DNA from: Diabrotica undecimpunctata
Taxonomy: Eukaryota > Arthropoda > Insecta > Coleoptera > Chrysomelidae
Reading direction: 5' to 3'
Length of the DNA: 64,000 nucleotides
Assembly (NCBI RefSeq): GCF_040954645.1
Contig: NC_092813.1
Coordinates: forward strand, 22,017,235-22,081,234
Position numbers and translations under genes: made by a program. The notes under the pieces were generated by a model. The model had not been told where the DNA came from and searched no databases. It saw only the letters and a list, made by a program, of their open reading frames with translations. Below are positions 25,169 through 39,681 of the stretch, one piece after another (position 1 is the stretch's first letter; each line of letters begins with the position of its first letter).

Positions 25169-27010
25169 TAGATGTATTGAATTGCTCTCTTCTCTTGATT
25201 CGCTTGTATTTGGGTTTCATTTTGTTGATTTTAAGTAAAACAGTTTTGGTACTCTCTTCACTTTGTTAAAGATATCGTTTGCGGATGGGAGAGAGTTTCT
25301 TATGAGATCAATGTCATTAGCATATGCTAGGAGTGCTTTGTGCCTTGGTCCATTAATGGATTGCATCTTAAATATGCGTTATTTCTATTTTAGTAAGCTG
25401 TTCATTAATTTTTTGAATATTTAAATCGAGAATCTGTATTTATTCGACTGTTTTATAATACAGTTTCTTGGCGCCTATTTTAATCTCTGTTTTTTTGACA
25501 TAGGGAGTTCGGTGGTATGTCCTTAACGTTTCCATAACCAACGTTCGAAAATTTGTCTTACTGTAAAGTGATGACGATTTTACTAGAAAATGTAGTGCTA
25601 TTTAATAATAATAAAGTTCAAGCTACAATTCCTATATGCATTAACTTGGTACTGATATCTCTGCTCCCCGATCCCAGGTAGCAGTCAGGAAAACAATAAA
25701 ACTGCTACACTCATGCTTCCTATTATCCAACGATTAGCCGGTCCAGGACTATACGCCTTATTATAGTACTGATATTGCTTCTGCCCCTCATAAGTGAATT
25801 TAATATTCAAGGAAGGTTTTGGAAATTTAATAGGATTTTGTATGTTAGAATATTATTTCTCTAAGAAAGTGAAGAATATCTATTTGCTACCCGGTTTAAT
25901 CCATAAATTAAATATTAGAATGCTATAGAATAATGCTACAAGCAGCAAAAAAACGATCAATAGTCAGTAATCAGAAAACCAAATAAATGTTCTTTAACAT
26001 ACAAAAGAAAGGATGTAGAGTAGGGCATAACGTAACACTAAACCCATATAATTTTGAAAGATTGCAGCATTTTGGGTATCGTAGATAACGTTGTCACATA
26101 AGAAATAAAATGGAATATTCAGGTAACTAACTGATGTATATATAACCCTCATAACACTTTTAAATCCAGAAGTCTAATACGAATCCCTAAAATCAGGACA
26201 TATAAAATAGTGATTAAACCAATGCTATTGACTGGATACATGACGAGAACGCTGACAAAACAATGTAAGTAAAACTCAGGTATTAATTAGATCAGTATTA
26301 CCAGAAAAGCCATCAGAAGTATTGCCAAGAAATGTAGAGCATATAGTGAAATCTAAATATCGTAGAATAAGATATTCAGACAGTATCGAGCGAAAACATT
26401 ATTGATGAGGAAAGAGAGATCCATCGCTGAGAAAGTGAGAAACTAATTGCCAAAAGCAAAGGGTACTTTGTAATAAAGTACCCGTACTCTAAAGCATAAG
26501 CATGTCTTTTCCTACTCTTTAAGTAAGTGATGGATTTGACTGTCACTTGATGGAAATTTATTTTATCTGACAATAAAACAGGTATGCGTTTACATGTTAT
26601 AGCCTGTAACTGAATAAGTTGAAGAGGGGACAACTGTTTGTCTCAAGTTGGTGATTTAGAATTATGGCTGTATTTTTTAATTTGCTGATTTCCCTAAATT
26701 TTAATTTCCATAGAATCTAAAAATACCTTAAGGCTTTTATCTTAAATATACTTTTTTAGTAATGAAAATACGTAAACAGAACCTTTAATATACCTGTAAC
26801 CTTTGATCTCTGGGATAAACCCATCTTCTGAGCAATAGCGTCGATATATTTATTTGAAATTTTGTACACTTATTTTACCCGTTTATGTCCTTATTATCCA
26901 TATATGAGTTGTCACCGATATGATAAACTCACTTACTTTTCACAAAGAGACTCTTTATTAAGTACGGTGATTACTATACATATCTGATTCGAAATATCGT
27001 CGAAAAGTAA
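25169..27010 (+). pseudogene. LINE debris; first of three copies of a decayed tail block
   Basis: 25169-25605 together with 21530-21868 matches the right-arm block 43870-44790 without the LINE. 25605-25830 repeats 29945-30165 at high similarity, and 25870-26340 repeats 28130-28640 and 30200-30700. Broken tail motifs such as a TVIKPMLLTGYMTRTLTKQ-like stretch near 26210 mark it as the end of an endonuclease-RT LINE. From 26400 to 27010 I see nothing recognisable. Confidence 0.5.
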
Positions 27011-27259
27011 CAGTATGTAAAATTTAAATTTTTACTGAAAAGTTAAAGATTAGCCATTTATTATGGAGTTCAAAAGAGAAGCCTTTACGAAAATTTAAGT
27101 ACTAATAAGACCACCGCAATCGGACGTACCCTGGGTAATGAACAATTAATTAATCGGCTAATCACCCGTTCAATATGATTTTTGTCAAATCGGCCCTTTT
27201 TAGGACCAACTATTCTAATTATGTCTATAAATATTAAGGGTGCTTAGCACAAATGTGAC

Positions 27260-27850
27260 GTATTTCTAGTGCAGGAAACATATAGAGGGCCAAACCTAGG
27301 GCATTTGGTATTAATATGATTCCTGAAAAACACATAATAAATGTAAAAGTGCTATCCCTGCTGGTAAATAAGTAAAGAAAAACTTAAATGAGAGAGGACA
27401 AAACCAGTCAGCTGAGGGAACCTTTCAACTATGTTGAGCTTGGATCCACTATCTACCTATATAATGAACAATATTACGGTTACTGACTGAAGATCTGAGC
27501 ACAAATCTTATAAAATTTGTACCAAAAACACAACAATTACTGATATCCAAAGTCTGCAGACAAGCAAAGGAAAGACAAAGTTGTTACCTTGCTTAAACCT
27601 GCAAAAACTCCAACAACCACAAAAGCTATCGGTCAATATATTTATTTTGTTAGCTATATAAAATACTTCTGCACATAATCCTTAATATAATTTTACCGAT
27701 AATAGAACATTAACACACCCCGTACCAGTAAATACTAGGACTTTTATTACGTAGACAATACATCTCCTGTTGCACAACCAAAAACTTTTGTTGCTCAAGT
27801 GGAAAAAAATCTAAATCATATCTTAAACACAATAAAAAAATAGATACAAG
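27260..27850 (+). pseudogene. Jockey-like LINE relic, second copy
   Basis: This block is a diverged direct repeat of 33740-34260. It keeps traces of the endonuclease-RT junction (a stretch like KTPTTTKAIGQYI near 27600, matching the RPISLL region of LINE RTs) and ends with the VDDT-region remnant at 27720-27850. Its right-arm partner is at about 45990-46620. Confidence 0.55.
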
Positions 27851-28129
27851 GTTGAATGCTCGAATAAATGAACTTTGATAAAATAAAGGCAGATATCGAG
27901 CACAGTTTTATTAATTAAATCTTGCCCAAGTACTTTCGCTCCCTAAAGCATCTTCAGGGGTATCTGAAATAAGCCAAAAAACGTTTTTTTAAAGGAAGAA
28001 ATTGATTAACCGCGATAAAGACTCGAAGTTATTGGATAATAAAAAATTTTTGTGATTAACGTTTTAGACTTACTTCGTCAATTTTGGGCTATCCAACAAT
28101 AATTGCAGAATGTCATAAGTGAAGAATAT

Positions 28130-28980
28130 CAATTTGCTATCCGGATTTAATCCATAAATTAAATAATGGGATGCTATAAAATAATGATATTAGCTAAAAA
28201 AAAACAAACGGTCTAATAGTAAGTAATAAAGCATATAAATGTTCTTTAACATACAAAAGAGATGACGTAGAGAAGGGCATAACGTAACAATAAACCCATA
28301 TAATTTTAAAGGATTGCAACGTTTTAGATATCGTAGATAACTTTGTAACATAAGAAATAAAAGGGAATATTCAGGTAGCTAACTGATGCATACATAACTC
28401 TTATAATACTTTTAAATTCAGAAGTCTAATACGACTCTCTTAAATCAGGATATATAAAACAGTGATTAAACCAGTGCTAATGTGTGGATATGTGACGAGA
28501 ACGCTGACAAAACAATGTACGTGAAACTCAGGTATTAATTAGATCAGGATTGCTAGAAAAGCCATCAGAAGTAATATCCGACTTACAAAGGTCCGCGTAC
28601 TAACCATTAACGAACGGAAATAATGCCAAGGTCAAACACGTATATAAAGACAGCAACGTCGTACAAGAAGCTAAATCTCAATGCTAAAGTTGCGCTGGCT
28701 ATGTCCAAAGGCTTTATAATAACTGCATTGCCAAGTTAAATTGGGAGGATGCCCCAAGAGAAAAAATGTCCTTAGGACTTCCACAAATAAAAGGGGAAGG
28801 TAACATGAGGTCAGATTTAGGAATCATGAGACTATCTACCGACCCATCATATTTATCAACACATGCCTGTTCAACTACCTGCTATCCTACCTATATTACA
28901 TGTAATCAAACAAACCAGAATAAAAAAGTTATCCCAGGAAAGGCACTTCAGAAATATTGACATAAATTTTTAAAACGTTA
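28130..28980 (+). pseudogene. LINE C-terminal tail relic, second copy of the block
   Basis: 28130-28640 is related to 25870-26340 and 30200-30700. 28440-28960 carries remnants of the LINE tail (VIKPVLMCGYVTRTLTKQ near 28466, then PREKMSLGLPQIKG near 28755). Between this relic and the Jockey-like one, on the minus strand at 27930-27955, lies a CTGAAGA stem-loop GAAA motif whose right-arm copy is at 45946-45969. Confidence 0.5.
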
Positions 28981-29129
28981 TTTACGTGGCTTATTAAAAT
29001 TTAAATTTTTAATGAAAAGTAAAAGATTAGCCATTTGTTATGGGGTTCAAAAAATAACCTTCACGATGTTAATTTTTTGAGATATGATTGGATGTTTTCT
29101 CTTCATTGCATACTGAGACGCCCAAGTGG

Positions 29130-29950
29130 CATTCTTCTATATATATATAAACGGAGAAAATCTTAGCCATCTAAGGTTTGCAGATGATATTGTACTAATA
29201 GCTGATAGGATAGATGAGGCCAAAGAACTTTTAAATCAGCTCTACCTTTCCTCGCTAGAAGGGGGAATGAAAATAAATATATCTAAAACCCAGATGATGA
29301 CAAATCTTGTAGTCGGCGAAGATATATGCGTAGGAACAAGATCCATAGACCAGGTAATGGCCTATAAATACCTAGGTCATGAGATTCGCATAGGAAAAGA
29401 TAACCAAACCGTTGAGCTTCTCCGTCATATAAGACTGACTTGGGCAGCCTTCGACAAGCTGAACCATATTTTCAAATCGTCTGATATACCAATATGCCTT
29501 AAAAGAAAAACGTTTAATCAGTGTGTTTTGCCAGTGTTAACTTACGGTGCGGAAACGTTGACCATGACAAGGAGAACAGTTCAAAAGATCCGTGTGTGTC
29601 AAAGGGCGATGGAGCGTGCTATGTTGGGCATTTCACTACGAGACAAGATCCCAAATCGCCAGCTACGACAAAGAACCGGAGTGGTTGATGCAGTAGAGAA
29701 AGTAGCAACACTGAAATGGAACTGGGCAGGTCACGTGGCTCGAATGACAGATAATAGATGGACAAGCGGATACTGGAATGGAGACCAAGAGATGATGCCT
29801 ACCGAAGCAGAGGTCGTCCACCAACACGTTGGACTGACGATCTAAAACGTTGTCATAGGAATTGGATGCAAGAGGCACAAGATCGAAATAGATGGAAAAT
29901 TATGAGGGAGATCTATGTCCAGCAGTGGATAAGCGAAGATTAAATGATGT
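29130..29950 (+). pseudogene. RTE-clade LINE 3' part (RT end and tail)
   Basis: The frame begins at the YADD-equivalent box (LRFADDIVLIAD, about 29173) and continues through INISKTQMM, VLPVLTYGAETLTM and RVCQRAMERAMLGI. The end is in another frame (29758-29943): RGRPPTRWTDDLKR then YVQQWISED, the hallmark RTE tail. A TAA-type microsatellite follows, as usual for RTE 3' ends. One frameshift lies near 29760. The 5' part is missing: the junction is inside ATATATATA at about 29140. The right-arm copy (43867-42889) keeps more of the RT. Confidence 0.8.
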
Positions 29951-31030
29951 TAATAATAATAAAGTTCAAGCAACAATTCCTATATGCATTAAGTTGGTAA
30001 TGATATTTCTGCTCCCCGATACCTGGTGCAGTCCCGAAAGCAATAAAACTGCTAGACTCATGCTTCCTATTATCCAACAATTAGCCAGTCCAGGACTATA
30101 CGCCTTATCTTGGTACTGATATTGCTGCCCCTCATAAGTGAACAGAATATGCAAGGAAGGTTTTGGCAATTTATTAATTTTGTGTGTTAGAATAATATTT
30201 CTTCGAGAAAGTGAAGAATATCTATTTGCTATCTGGATTTAATCCATAAATTAGCAGCAAAAAAACGGTCTAATAGTCACTAATAAAAAAATCAAATTAA
30301 TGTTCTTTAACATACAAAAGAGAGGATGTAGAGTGGGGCATAACGTAACGCCATACGATAAAGCCATATCATTTTGAAAGATTGCAGTGTTTTAGATATC
30401 GTAGATAACGTTGTCACATAAGAAATAAAAGGGAATATTCAGGTAGCTAATTGATGTATATATAACCCTTATAACACTTTTAAATCCAGAAGTCTAATAC
30501 GAATCTCTAAAAGCAGGATATATAAAACAGTGATTAAACCAGTGCTAATGTGTGGATATGTGACAAGAACGTATTAATTAGATCAGGAATCAGGATTGCT
30601 AGAAAAGCCATCAGAGGTATTTTTCGACTTACAAAGGTCCGAGTACTAACCAATACGAACGGAACTAATGCCAATGTCAAACACATATATAATGATAGCA
30701 ATGTCGTACAAGAAACTCAATCTCAACTCCAACGTTCAGCTAGCTATATCCAAAGGCTCTCTCAATAACTGCATTACCAAGTTAAATTGAGAGAATGCCA
30801 CGAGACGATGTCTACAAATGAAGGGTGGAGGTAACATATGATCAGATTTAGGAATAATGAGACTACCTACCGACCCATCATATTTATCAACACTTGCTAT
30901 TCTACCTACAATCAATACTTCTCTGTTGGAAGCTATCAAATCAATTACTTGTAATCAAACGAACTGAGCTTAAAAAAATTATCCCAGGAAAGGCACTTCA
31001 GAAATATTGACATAAATTTTTAAAACGTCA
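29950..31030 (+). pseudogene. LINE tail relic, third copy of the block
   Basis: 29950-30165 repeats 25610-25830, and 30200-30700 repeats the other two blocks. The tail motif VIKPVLMCGYVTRT is near 30530, followed by IRIARKAIRGIFRLTKVRVL. In the right arm about 230 bp (the equivalent of 30180-30415) is missing. From 31030 to 31840 I see no recognisable gene. A 132-codon frame there (31864-31466, minus) matches nothing I know. Confidence 0.5.
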
Positions 31031-31843
31031 TTTACGTAGCTGATTTTACAATAGAAATGAGGAGACAAAAAGAAGAAAAGGCAATAGAATCTTGCTGTGT
31101 TTTGGCTATGCGATGACGATGATCTTTATATAACATAGAGGGAGATAGAGAGAAGAATGTCTATGTTTAATCTAGAAACCGCTGGTTTTCTCCCTTTCGA
31201 ATTGGGTATGTATATGTATTACCATAGATAATAAAAGCAAGAGGACTATAATTATGAAACTTTATCTAAAAAGTAAAATCAATAAACAAATTATATATAC
31301 AAAAAGATTATATAAGTAAATCCCTAATATTTACACAGACTGCTTTACAAAAAGTGAACGGATGAGCATAAAAACACAACTGTTTAAAAACATAATATTA
31401 TTAGACGAATTGTGGATTCATTTCACGCAAACTACACCGGTTTAGTTAACATACTACAAAATAAATCAGAAGACTATGCTAAAATATGATACGGCAAAAA
31501 AAAGGCAATGACTTTTACAGCTGATTGTCGTATACATATCAATATAACGCAAATATGACGATTTGTCCACAGCATATGAATATTGTCTCGTAATTTTATA
31601 TGGAAGGCGTAATTCATCACTTGACCAAGCGCCAAAATATGATTTTGAGATATTTGACTTTAAAGTTTTCACTCTATTAAAATTCACTATTATGTTACAA
31701 TTGTCGTAATTTTTTGTTTTCGAATACAGTTTTTTATGTTTCTTATAAGTGCGAAATAGTAACTTGTCCAATATTAAAGAAAAACAAAAATAAAGTCTTT
31801 TGGTCGACTTACGATTTTCGCCACATTGTGTAATTGTGTTATA

Positions 31844-33381
31844 CATCAGTAGACCAAGCGACATGGAGGTCGTTTGGTCTAGTGATGAGTAACTAAAATA
31901 TCACTTTTAGTGAATTATTGGTAGGCCACAAGCTATTATTTCTTTTTGGGTATGACAAAAATAGTCGTTGTTTTTGAATATTTTATATTACTTAAGAAAT
32001 TAATCAAAAATATAAAATCTTTTAATGTCGTCTTCTATTTTATTGTTTCTGAAAAGAGAGCAATACAAAGGTTTTGCATCATTTGGTATTAGGTGCGTTA
32101 AAGATTGTCGTTAAGCTTAGGCACAAAAAGTGGCTTGCCTGTGGGCCAAAGAGGAATCAAGTGGTTACTTACGGATTGCATTGCAACAGGCCGTCCTTTT
32201 TAAAAATCCTTGTAAAGATTTACTTCAACTTCACTAGTGTTAAGTTTTCATAAAAATAATGAGTGGTATATCCTTTCTTATTTAAATTTCTCTTGTTTTA
32301 AACCAGCCTTACTGTTTTCTATGTCTGACTTACGGTTTGTAATCATAGTTTCTAACTTCTTTGTTCCAACGAATTCTTCTTTTTTCATTCTGTGAACTAC
32401 TAGTGGTTTCTTTTTACGGGATTTTTTCATCACGTTTATTTAATCATCAACGATATATAAACGTTGTTGAAATTTTAGGGCATTTTCAAAATCTCCAAAA
32501 TCACTACCATTGGGTAAAAGCTATGACTACGAAGGAAATAGCGTAATGTAATTTTTTCAATGGTAGGATGAGTTTCCAAAATCGTTTTCAGAATCAAAAC
32601 TATTTTGATGTTGCGGTTTTGGCCGCCACAAGAGTCTGACCAAAAAATTACATGTCTTGAAGAAGTAACATTTTCTTCAATATGTTTCTTAAGACAAATG
32701 CCTACGTCCTGGGCTCCCCGACCAGCTTCACCTTCTATCCAAATATAACAATGACCTTTGTTATCCTTGGCGCTATGGATACCAAGGTTGTAAATACATA
32801 ATTGACGCTTATAATATACAATATTTATTAGAATTCTCGGAAGGGGAAGAGTTTTTCTTTAAATCAAAACAAAAGGTTTCCACTTCTGGTTGATAGTTGC
32901 TTATCTTCATGTCTAGCTTTCTTCTAGATTGTGCATTTTCAGCTTCTTCTAAGTGCACATTTTTTCTTTTTTTAACTTGCTTAATTGTTCGTTATCTGCG
33001 CAATTTTTAATTTCTAATTCGAAACAATCACATCTACTACAAGTAACTTTTTTCAACTTTTTTCTTTGAAGATTAAATCGTATTAAAAACATTTTTTTGT
33101 AAAACGAAAATTTAACAAGGTCATTGTCTGCTTCTTTAATATACAATTCATACATTTTACTTAGTGTTATGTCTTTTGTTAGGTATTCTCTTTCTGTATT
33201 AGCTCTTCTGTAATGTGACTATTATAGAAAAATTTAAGCAATAACTGCCACTACTTCTTTATCTAAACGCCTCAACAAGTTGCCAACGTCACCATTGTTA
33301 ACAACGTTTATGTACATATGTTGCCAAATATTCGATTTACAATCATTAAAACGCTCGCAAGAGGCGCTTGGTCTACTGATG
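31844..33381 (-). pseudogene. DNA-transposon-like relic with a DSCGGQNRN gene (left arm)
   Basis: The 1538 bp unit is bounded by CATCAGTAGACCAAGCG and its reverse complement. On the minus strand it holds broken frames. One is Lys/Cys-rich with CSRCDCFELEIKNC (33155-32949). The next, after a frame break, contains HCYIWIEGEAGRGAQD and FWSDSCGGQNRNI (about 32640-32580), followed by an HSFYP segment shifted out of frame by one base. A D-S/N-C-x-G-Q-N-R/K-N box with a downstream HSF.PN.SDFG segment occurs in a large family of uncharacterised insect and crustacean proteins that I believe to be transposon-related. That assignment is from memory. A second, weaker pair of end-like sequences (31612 and 33403) lies just outside. 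Confidence 0.55.
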
Positions 33382-33689
33382 CAAAACTAATACACAAAAA
33401 TTAGTCGCTTGCTCTAGTTATGCAAAATTCAAAATCCAAAATAGAAAGAAAGGCACTTAATCTTTTTAAATATATCTGGTTATCCATTACTAACAGGTTA
33501 ATGGGATTTATTACGTAGATAGTTTATGCTATTTTCCACCTTCTTCTTTAAGTTCCATCTTCTATCGAAGGTTGGAAATCACCATGGCAAATACGGACTT
33601 TGTTGACTGCCGCTCTAAAAAGTTCTGCACTACTGCTTTCAAACCATTCCCTTAGGTTTTTAAGCCAGGATATTTTTCGTCTATAACTA

Positions 33690-34770
33690 TTCTAATTATG
33701 TGTATAAATATTAAGAGTATATCTAGAGATAAAGACACTCCACTTTACATATGCGCTTAACAAAATGCAGGAAGCACATATATGGCCAATCCTATGGTAT
33801 TTGGTATTAAGCTGATCGCTGAAAATTACATATTAAATGCAGGCAAAGAAGCAAAGAAAAACTTATAATGAAAGAAAACTAAACCAGTCAGCTGAGAGAA
33901 CCTTTCAACGATGTTCAGCTTGGATTCGCTATCCACGTATATAATGAACAATATTACGGCTCCTGGCTGAGGATCTGAGAACAAAACTAACTCTAAAATT
34001 TGAACCAAAAATACAACAATGGCTAATATCCAAAGTCTTTAGACAAGCAAAGCAAAGACAAAGTTGTTGCCTTGCTTAAACCTGGCAAACACTCCAACGA
34101 CCACAAAAGCTATCGGCCAATATATCTATTTATTTTGTCAGCTATACAAAATACTTCTGCACATGATCCTTAATATAAATCGATAATAGAAGAAAAACTC
34201 AAATTAAAAAAAAAGTGGCTATATATGACAGGTTAAATCATATACGTCACAAATACTAAATCTTGCCCAACACAGCTAAGAGAAGTACGAAAAGTATCAG
34301 GTATGGGAAGGGGTATTTGTTAATCTTAATGCCGCTTACGACACCTTAAATTATAGGGTATTTCTCCAAAATCTATGTAATATCCCCTGAGGTAATAAAC
34401 TCACTTGTATTATCCGCGTATGCCTACATAACAGAAATTTTTCATATCACTCAATGGTAAGAATAGCAGATGGAGAACGTAGAATAACTGTCTCTTTGGG
34501 GTCCTGTAATGGCACCTACTCTGTATAACATTTACACAACTTATACCAGTAAATACTAGGACTTGTATTATGTAGACGATACATTATCTATTGTTGCACA
34601 GCCAAAAACTTTTGTTGGTGAAGTGGAGAAAAATCTAAATCATACCTTAAATACAACAAAAATAGATTATAACTCAATTTTAAGCCAAACCCCGAAAAAA
34701 GTCAGGTGTGCTCCTTCAATGTCCCTAACAGAGACACTTTCACAAATCTGAATATATACCTGAACCAATA
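33690..34770 (+). pseudogene. Jockey-like LINE relic, third copy (best preserved)
   Basis: 33740-34140 covers the endonuclease-to-RT linker and the first RT motif (LCQLYKILLHMILNI-like near 34130). 34300-34520 covers VFVNLNAAYDTLNY and the QGS region. 34563-34751 is open with YVDDTLSIVAQPKTF, the YADD box of the RT. Frameshifts and stops occur throughout. From 34780 to 36050 I see no gene. The frame 35921-35724 (minus) is paired with 37150-37347 only because the arms are copies. Confidence 0.6.
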
Positions 34771-36386
34771 GTGTCATGAAATCCTTAAACTCTGGACTTG
34801 CTATAAATAGCTTGAAGATAGTTTCTATCACACTTTGTCATTCACAGTACTTTTTTTAAAATCAAATGCCAAACTAGAACCAGAAAATAATATTCTCTGC
34901 AAACTTGTCAGCTAAAAATGTGAAGCACATCCTTCCACCCTTAAAACGTAGACGCTTGAACTCTATGCTTCTGCTGCCTAATATACCTTGATAGTATAAG
35001 TGACACCAACACATACTTAACACGTAGATTTAGTTATAAATTAGTCAGCCAAATTCAGCAAATATTAAGACTCACATCCATACATAAGCTCTACAATATC
35101 GTAGCTATCAATCCACCTAATATCCGAAGATAAGTAGCTAAAGAGCAAAAGAAACAAAGTCCAGATTCGTAACATCCACTCCACGAATATCAGCCCATTT
35201 TATGACTAAAATCAAGGAAAAATGGCTATATCAACAAATCTGCAAGATATACAAACAAAAATAAGCTGCTCCTCGCCATCTGATCCCTCGAAAGGAACTT
35301 CCTTATGGTAGTTATCTTTCTTAAATCTGCCAGGAGGACTCTGGCCTGCAAACACCTTTTAACTTGTGTGCATGTGGGGTGGTACAAGACTTATTACACT
35401 TTCTTAGTAAACTTTACCATTCGAATCGCTCTTTTCTGAAGGGACAAGGTTTATTTATGTGAACTAAACATGTAAAGTACAGTCAGTAAGCTATTACTTA
35501 TAAAGATCATTGCAAATTTGACACTAACTCCACTTATATTGATTACATATTACCCCGAAATAGGAGATAAAACATTCAGAAATATGTAATATTGGTGAAG
35601 TTGTATAATTCGTGTTAGATAAATTAATCAGTCTTCCCTTTTTTGTGCACTACTACCCATTTTAACAAAAAATATCTATTTTAGCACTTAAATATTTATT
35701 TTGAGATAACGTTCTATCCAGAATTATATGTAGTACACAGATAAAAAAATAAAATAATAAAATAGAAGAAATAAAATATTAAAAAGCTGTATATAAGATA
35801 TCATGAAACAATGGATGAAATAAAAGAAGTTCTTATCAACCGGATTCTCAAATAAAACGTATAAAGACATACTCACGTTAACAAAATACATTAGATAATT
35901 TTCGCATATGAAAAAACACATCCAACTTGGTAATGAAATCCTTTTGTATCTATAAATCTATTTTTAGAAAAGCACGTACCTACCAAAAACAGGTATTTGG
36001 TAGTACACATATCTGTTACATACTGTAATGCGTATGAATGATAACAAAAGTAAGGAGTCCATATTAACCGTTTAGAATATCCGCTGGAAATAAACGGCTT
36101 AATCCCATAGTTGCCAAACTATCAGAGCTTACTTAAACCAATATACTTATGGTTCCAATATACACGGAAAAAGATCTGAACGACCCCTATAATATATACA
36201 CGTGAACTAAGCGATATACATTCATGATACAGGGGTACTTAGGGGTTCCACAAAATTTTTAAAAATTATGAAACTATACATGTTGACGAATCGACAGAGC
36301 CAATATTATGGAATGGTCAAGTGAGCTCCGTATATCTTTGGCCACTTGACCATGGAGCTCACTTGAACCTGAATTTTAACATGGAA

Positions 36387-37020
<634 letters not shown>

Positions 37021-38289
37021 CTTTTGTTATCATTCATACGCATTACAGTATGTAACAGATATGTGTACTACCAAATACCTGTTTTTAGTAGGTACGTGCT
37101 TTTCTAAAAATAGATTTATAGATACAAAAGGATTTCATTACCAAGTTGGATGTGTTTTTTCATATGCGAAAATTATCTAATGTATTTTGTTAACGTGAGT
37201 ATGTCTTTATACGTTTTATTTAAGAATCCGGTTAATAAGAACTTCTTTTATTTCATCCATTGTTTCATGATATCTTATGTACAGCTTTTTATTATTTTAT
37301 TTCTTTTATTTTATTATTTTATTTTTTTATCTGTGTACTACATATAATTCTGGATAAAAGGTTATCTCAAAATAAATATTTAAGTGCTAAAATAGATATT
37401 TTTTGTTAAAATGGGTAGTAGTGCACAAAAAAGGGAAGACTGATTAATTTATCTAACACGAATTATACAACTTCACCAATAGTACATATTTCTGAATGTT
37501 TTATCTCCTATTTAGGGGTAATATGTAATCAATATAAGTGGAGTTAGTGTCAAATTTGCAATGATCTTTATAAGTAATAGCTTACTGACTGTACTTTACA
37601 TGTTCAGTTCACATAAATAAACCTTGTCCCTTCAGAAAAGAGCGATTCGAATGGTAAAGTTTACTAAGAAAGTGTAATAAGTCTTGTACCACCCCACATG
37701 CACACAAGTTAACCGGTGTTTGCAGGCCAGACTCCTCCTGGCAGATTTAAGAAAGATAACTACCATAAGGAAGTTCCTTTCGAGGGATCAGATGGCGAGG
37801 AGCAGCTTATTTTTGTTTGTATATCTTGCAGATTTGTTGATATAGCCATTTTTTTTTTGATTTTAGTCATAAAATGGGCTGATATTCGTGGAGTGGATGT
37901 TACGAATCTGGACTATGTTTCTTTTGCTCTCTAGCTAATTATCTTCGGATATTAGGTGGATTGATAGCTACGATATTATAGAGCTTATGTATGGATGTGA
38001 GTCTTAATATTTGCTGAATTTGGCTGACTAATTTATAACTAAATCTACGTGTTAAGTATGTGTTGGTGTCACTTATACTATCAAGGTATATTAGGCAGCA
38101 GAAGCATAGAGTTCAAGCGTCTACGTTTTAAGGGTGGAAGGATGTGCTTCACATTTTTAGCTGACAAGTTTGCAGAGAATATTATTTTCTGGTTCTAGTT
38201 TGGCATTTGATTTTAAAAAAAGTACTGTGAATGACAAAGTGTGATAGAAACTATCTTCAAGCTATTTATAGCAAGTCCAGAGTTTAAGG

Positions 38290-39360
38290 ATTTCATGACA
38301 CTATTGGTTCAGGTATATATTCAGATTTTTGAAAGTGTCTCTGTTAGGGACATTGAAGGAGCACACCTGACTTTTTTCGGGGTTTGGCTTAAAATTGAGT
38401 TATAATCTATTTTTAGGTATGATTTAGATGTTTCTTCGCTTCACCAACAAAAGTTTTTGGCTGTGCAACAATAGATAATGTATCGTCTACATAATAAAAG
38501 TCCTAGTATTTACTGGTATGAGTTGTGTAAATGTTATACAGAGTAGATGCCATTACAGGACCCCAAAGAGACAGTTATTCTACGTTCTCCATCTGCTATT
38601 CTTACCATTAAGTGATACGAAAAATTTTCTGTTGTGTAGGCATACGCGGATAATACAAGTGAGTTTATTACCTCAGGCGATATTACATAGATTTTGGAGA
38701 AATACCCTATAATTTAAGGTGTCTTAAGCGGCATTAAGATTAACAAATACCACTCCTCATACCTGATATTTTTCGTACTTCTCTTTGCTGTGTTGGGCAA
38801 GATTTAGTATTTGTGACGTATATGATTTAACCTGTCATATATAGCCACTTTTTTTTTAATTTGAGTTTTTCTTCTATTATCGATTTATATTAAGGATCAT
38901 GTGCAGAATTATTTTGTATAGCTGACAAAATAAATAGATATATTGGCCGATAGCTTTTGTGGTCGTTGGAGTTTTTGCCAGGTTTAAGCAAGGCAACAAC
39001 TTTGTCTTTGCTTTGCTTGTCTAAAGACTTTGGATATTAGCCATTGTTGTATTTTTGGTTCAAATTTTAGAGTTAGTTTTGTGCTCAGATCCTCAGCCAG
39101 GAGCCGTAATATTGTTCATTATATACGTGGATAGCGGATCCAAGCTCAACATCGTTGAAAGGTTCTCTCAGCTGACTGGTTTTGTTTTCTTTCAATATAA
39201 GTTTTTCTTTGCTTCTTTGCCTGCATTTAATATGTAATTTTCAGCGATCAGCTTAATACCAAATACCATAGGATTGGCCATCTATGTGCTTCCTGCATTT
39301 TGTTAAGTGCATATGTAAAGTGGAGTGTCTTTATCTCTAGATATACTCTTAATATTTATA
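38290..39360 (-). pseudogene. Jockey-like LINE relic (right-arm partner of 33690-34770)
   Basis: This is the inverted copy of the left-arm relic, with similar frame breaks. The VDD box region lies near 38490. Open frames on the plus strand here (38518-38712, 39055-39237) run opposite to the LINE sense strand. Confidence 0.55.
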
Positions 39361-39681
39361 CACGTAATTAGAATAGTTATAGACCAAAAATATCCTGGCT
39401 TAAAAACCTAAGGGAATGGTTTGAAAGCAGTAGTGCAGAACTTTTTAGAGCGGCAGTCAACAAAGTCCGTATTTGCCATGGTGATTTCCAACCTTCGATA
39501 GAAGATGGAACTTAAAGAAGAAGGTGGAAAATAGCATAAACTATCTACGTAATAAATCCCATTAACCTGTTAGTAATGGATAACCAGATATATTTAAAAA
39601 GATTAAGTGCCTTTCTTTCTATTTTGGATTTTGAATTTTGCATAACTAGAGCAAGCGACTAATTTTTGTGTATTAGTTTTG

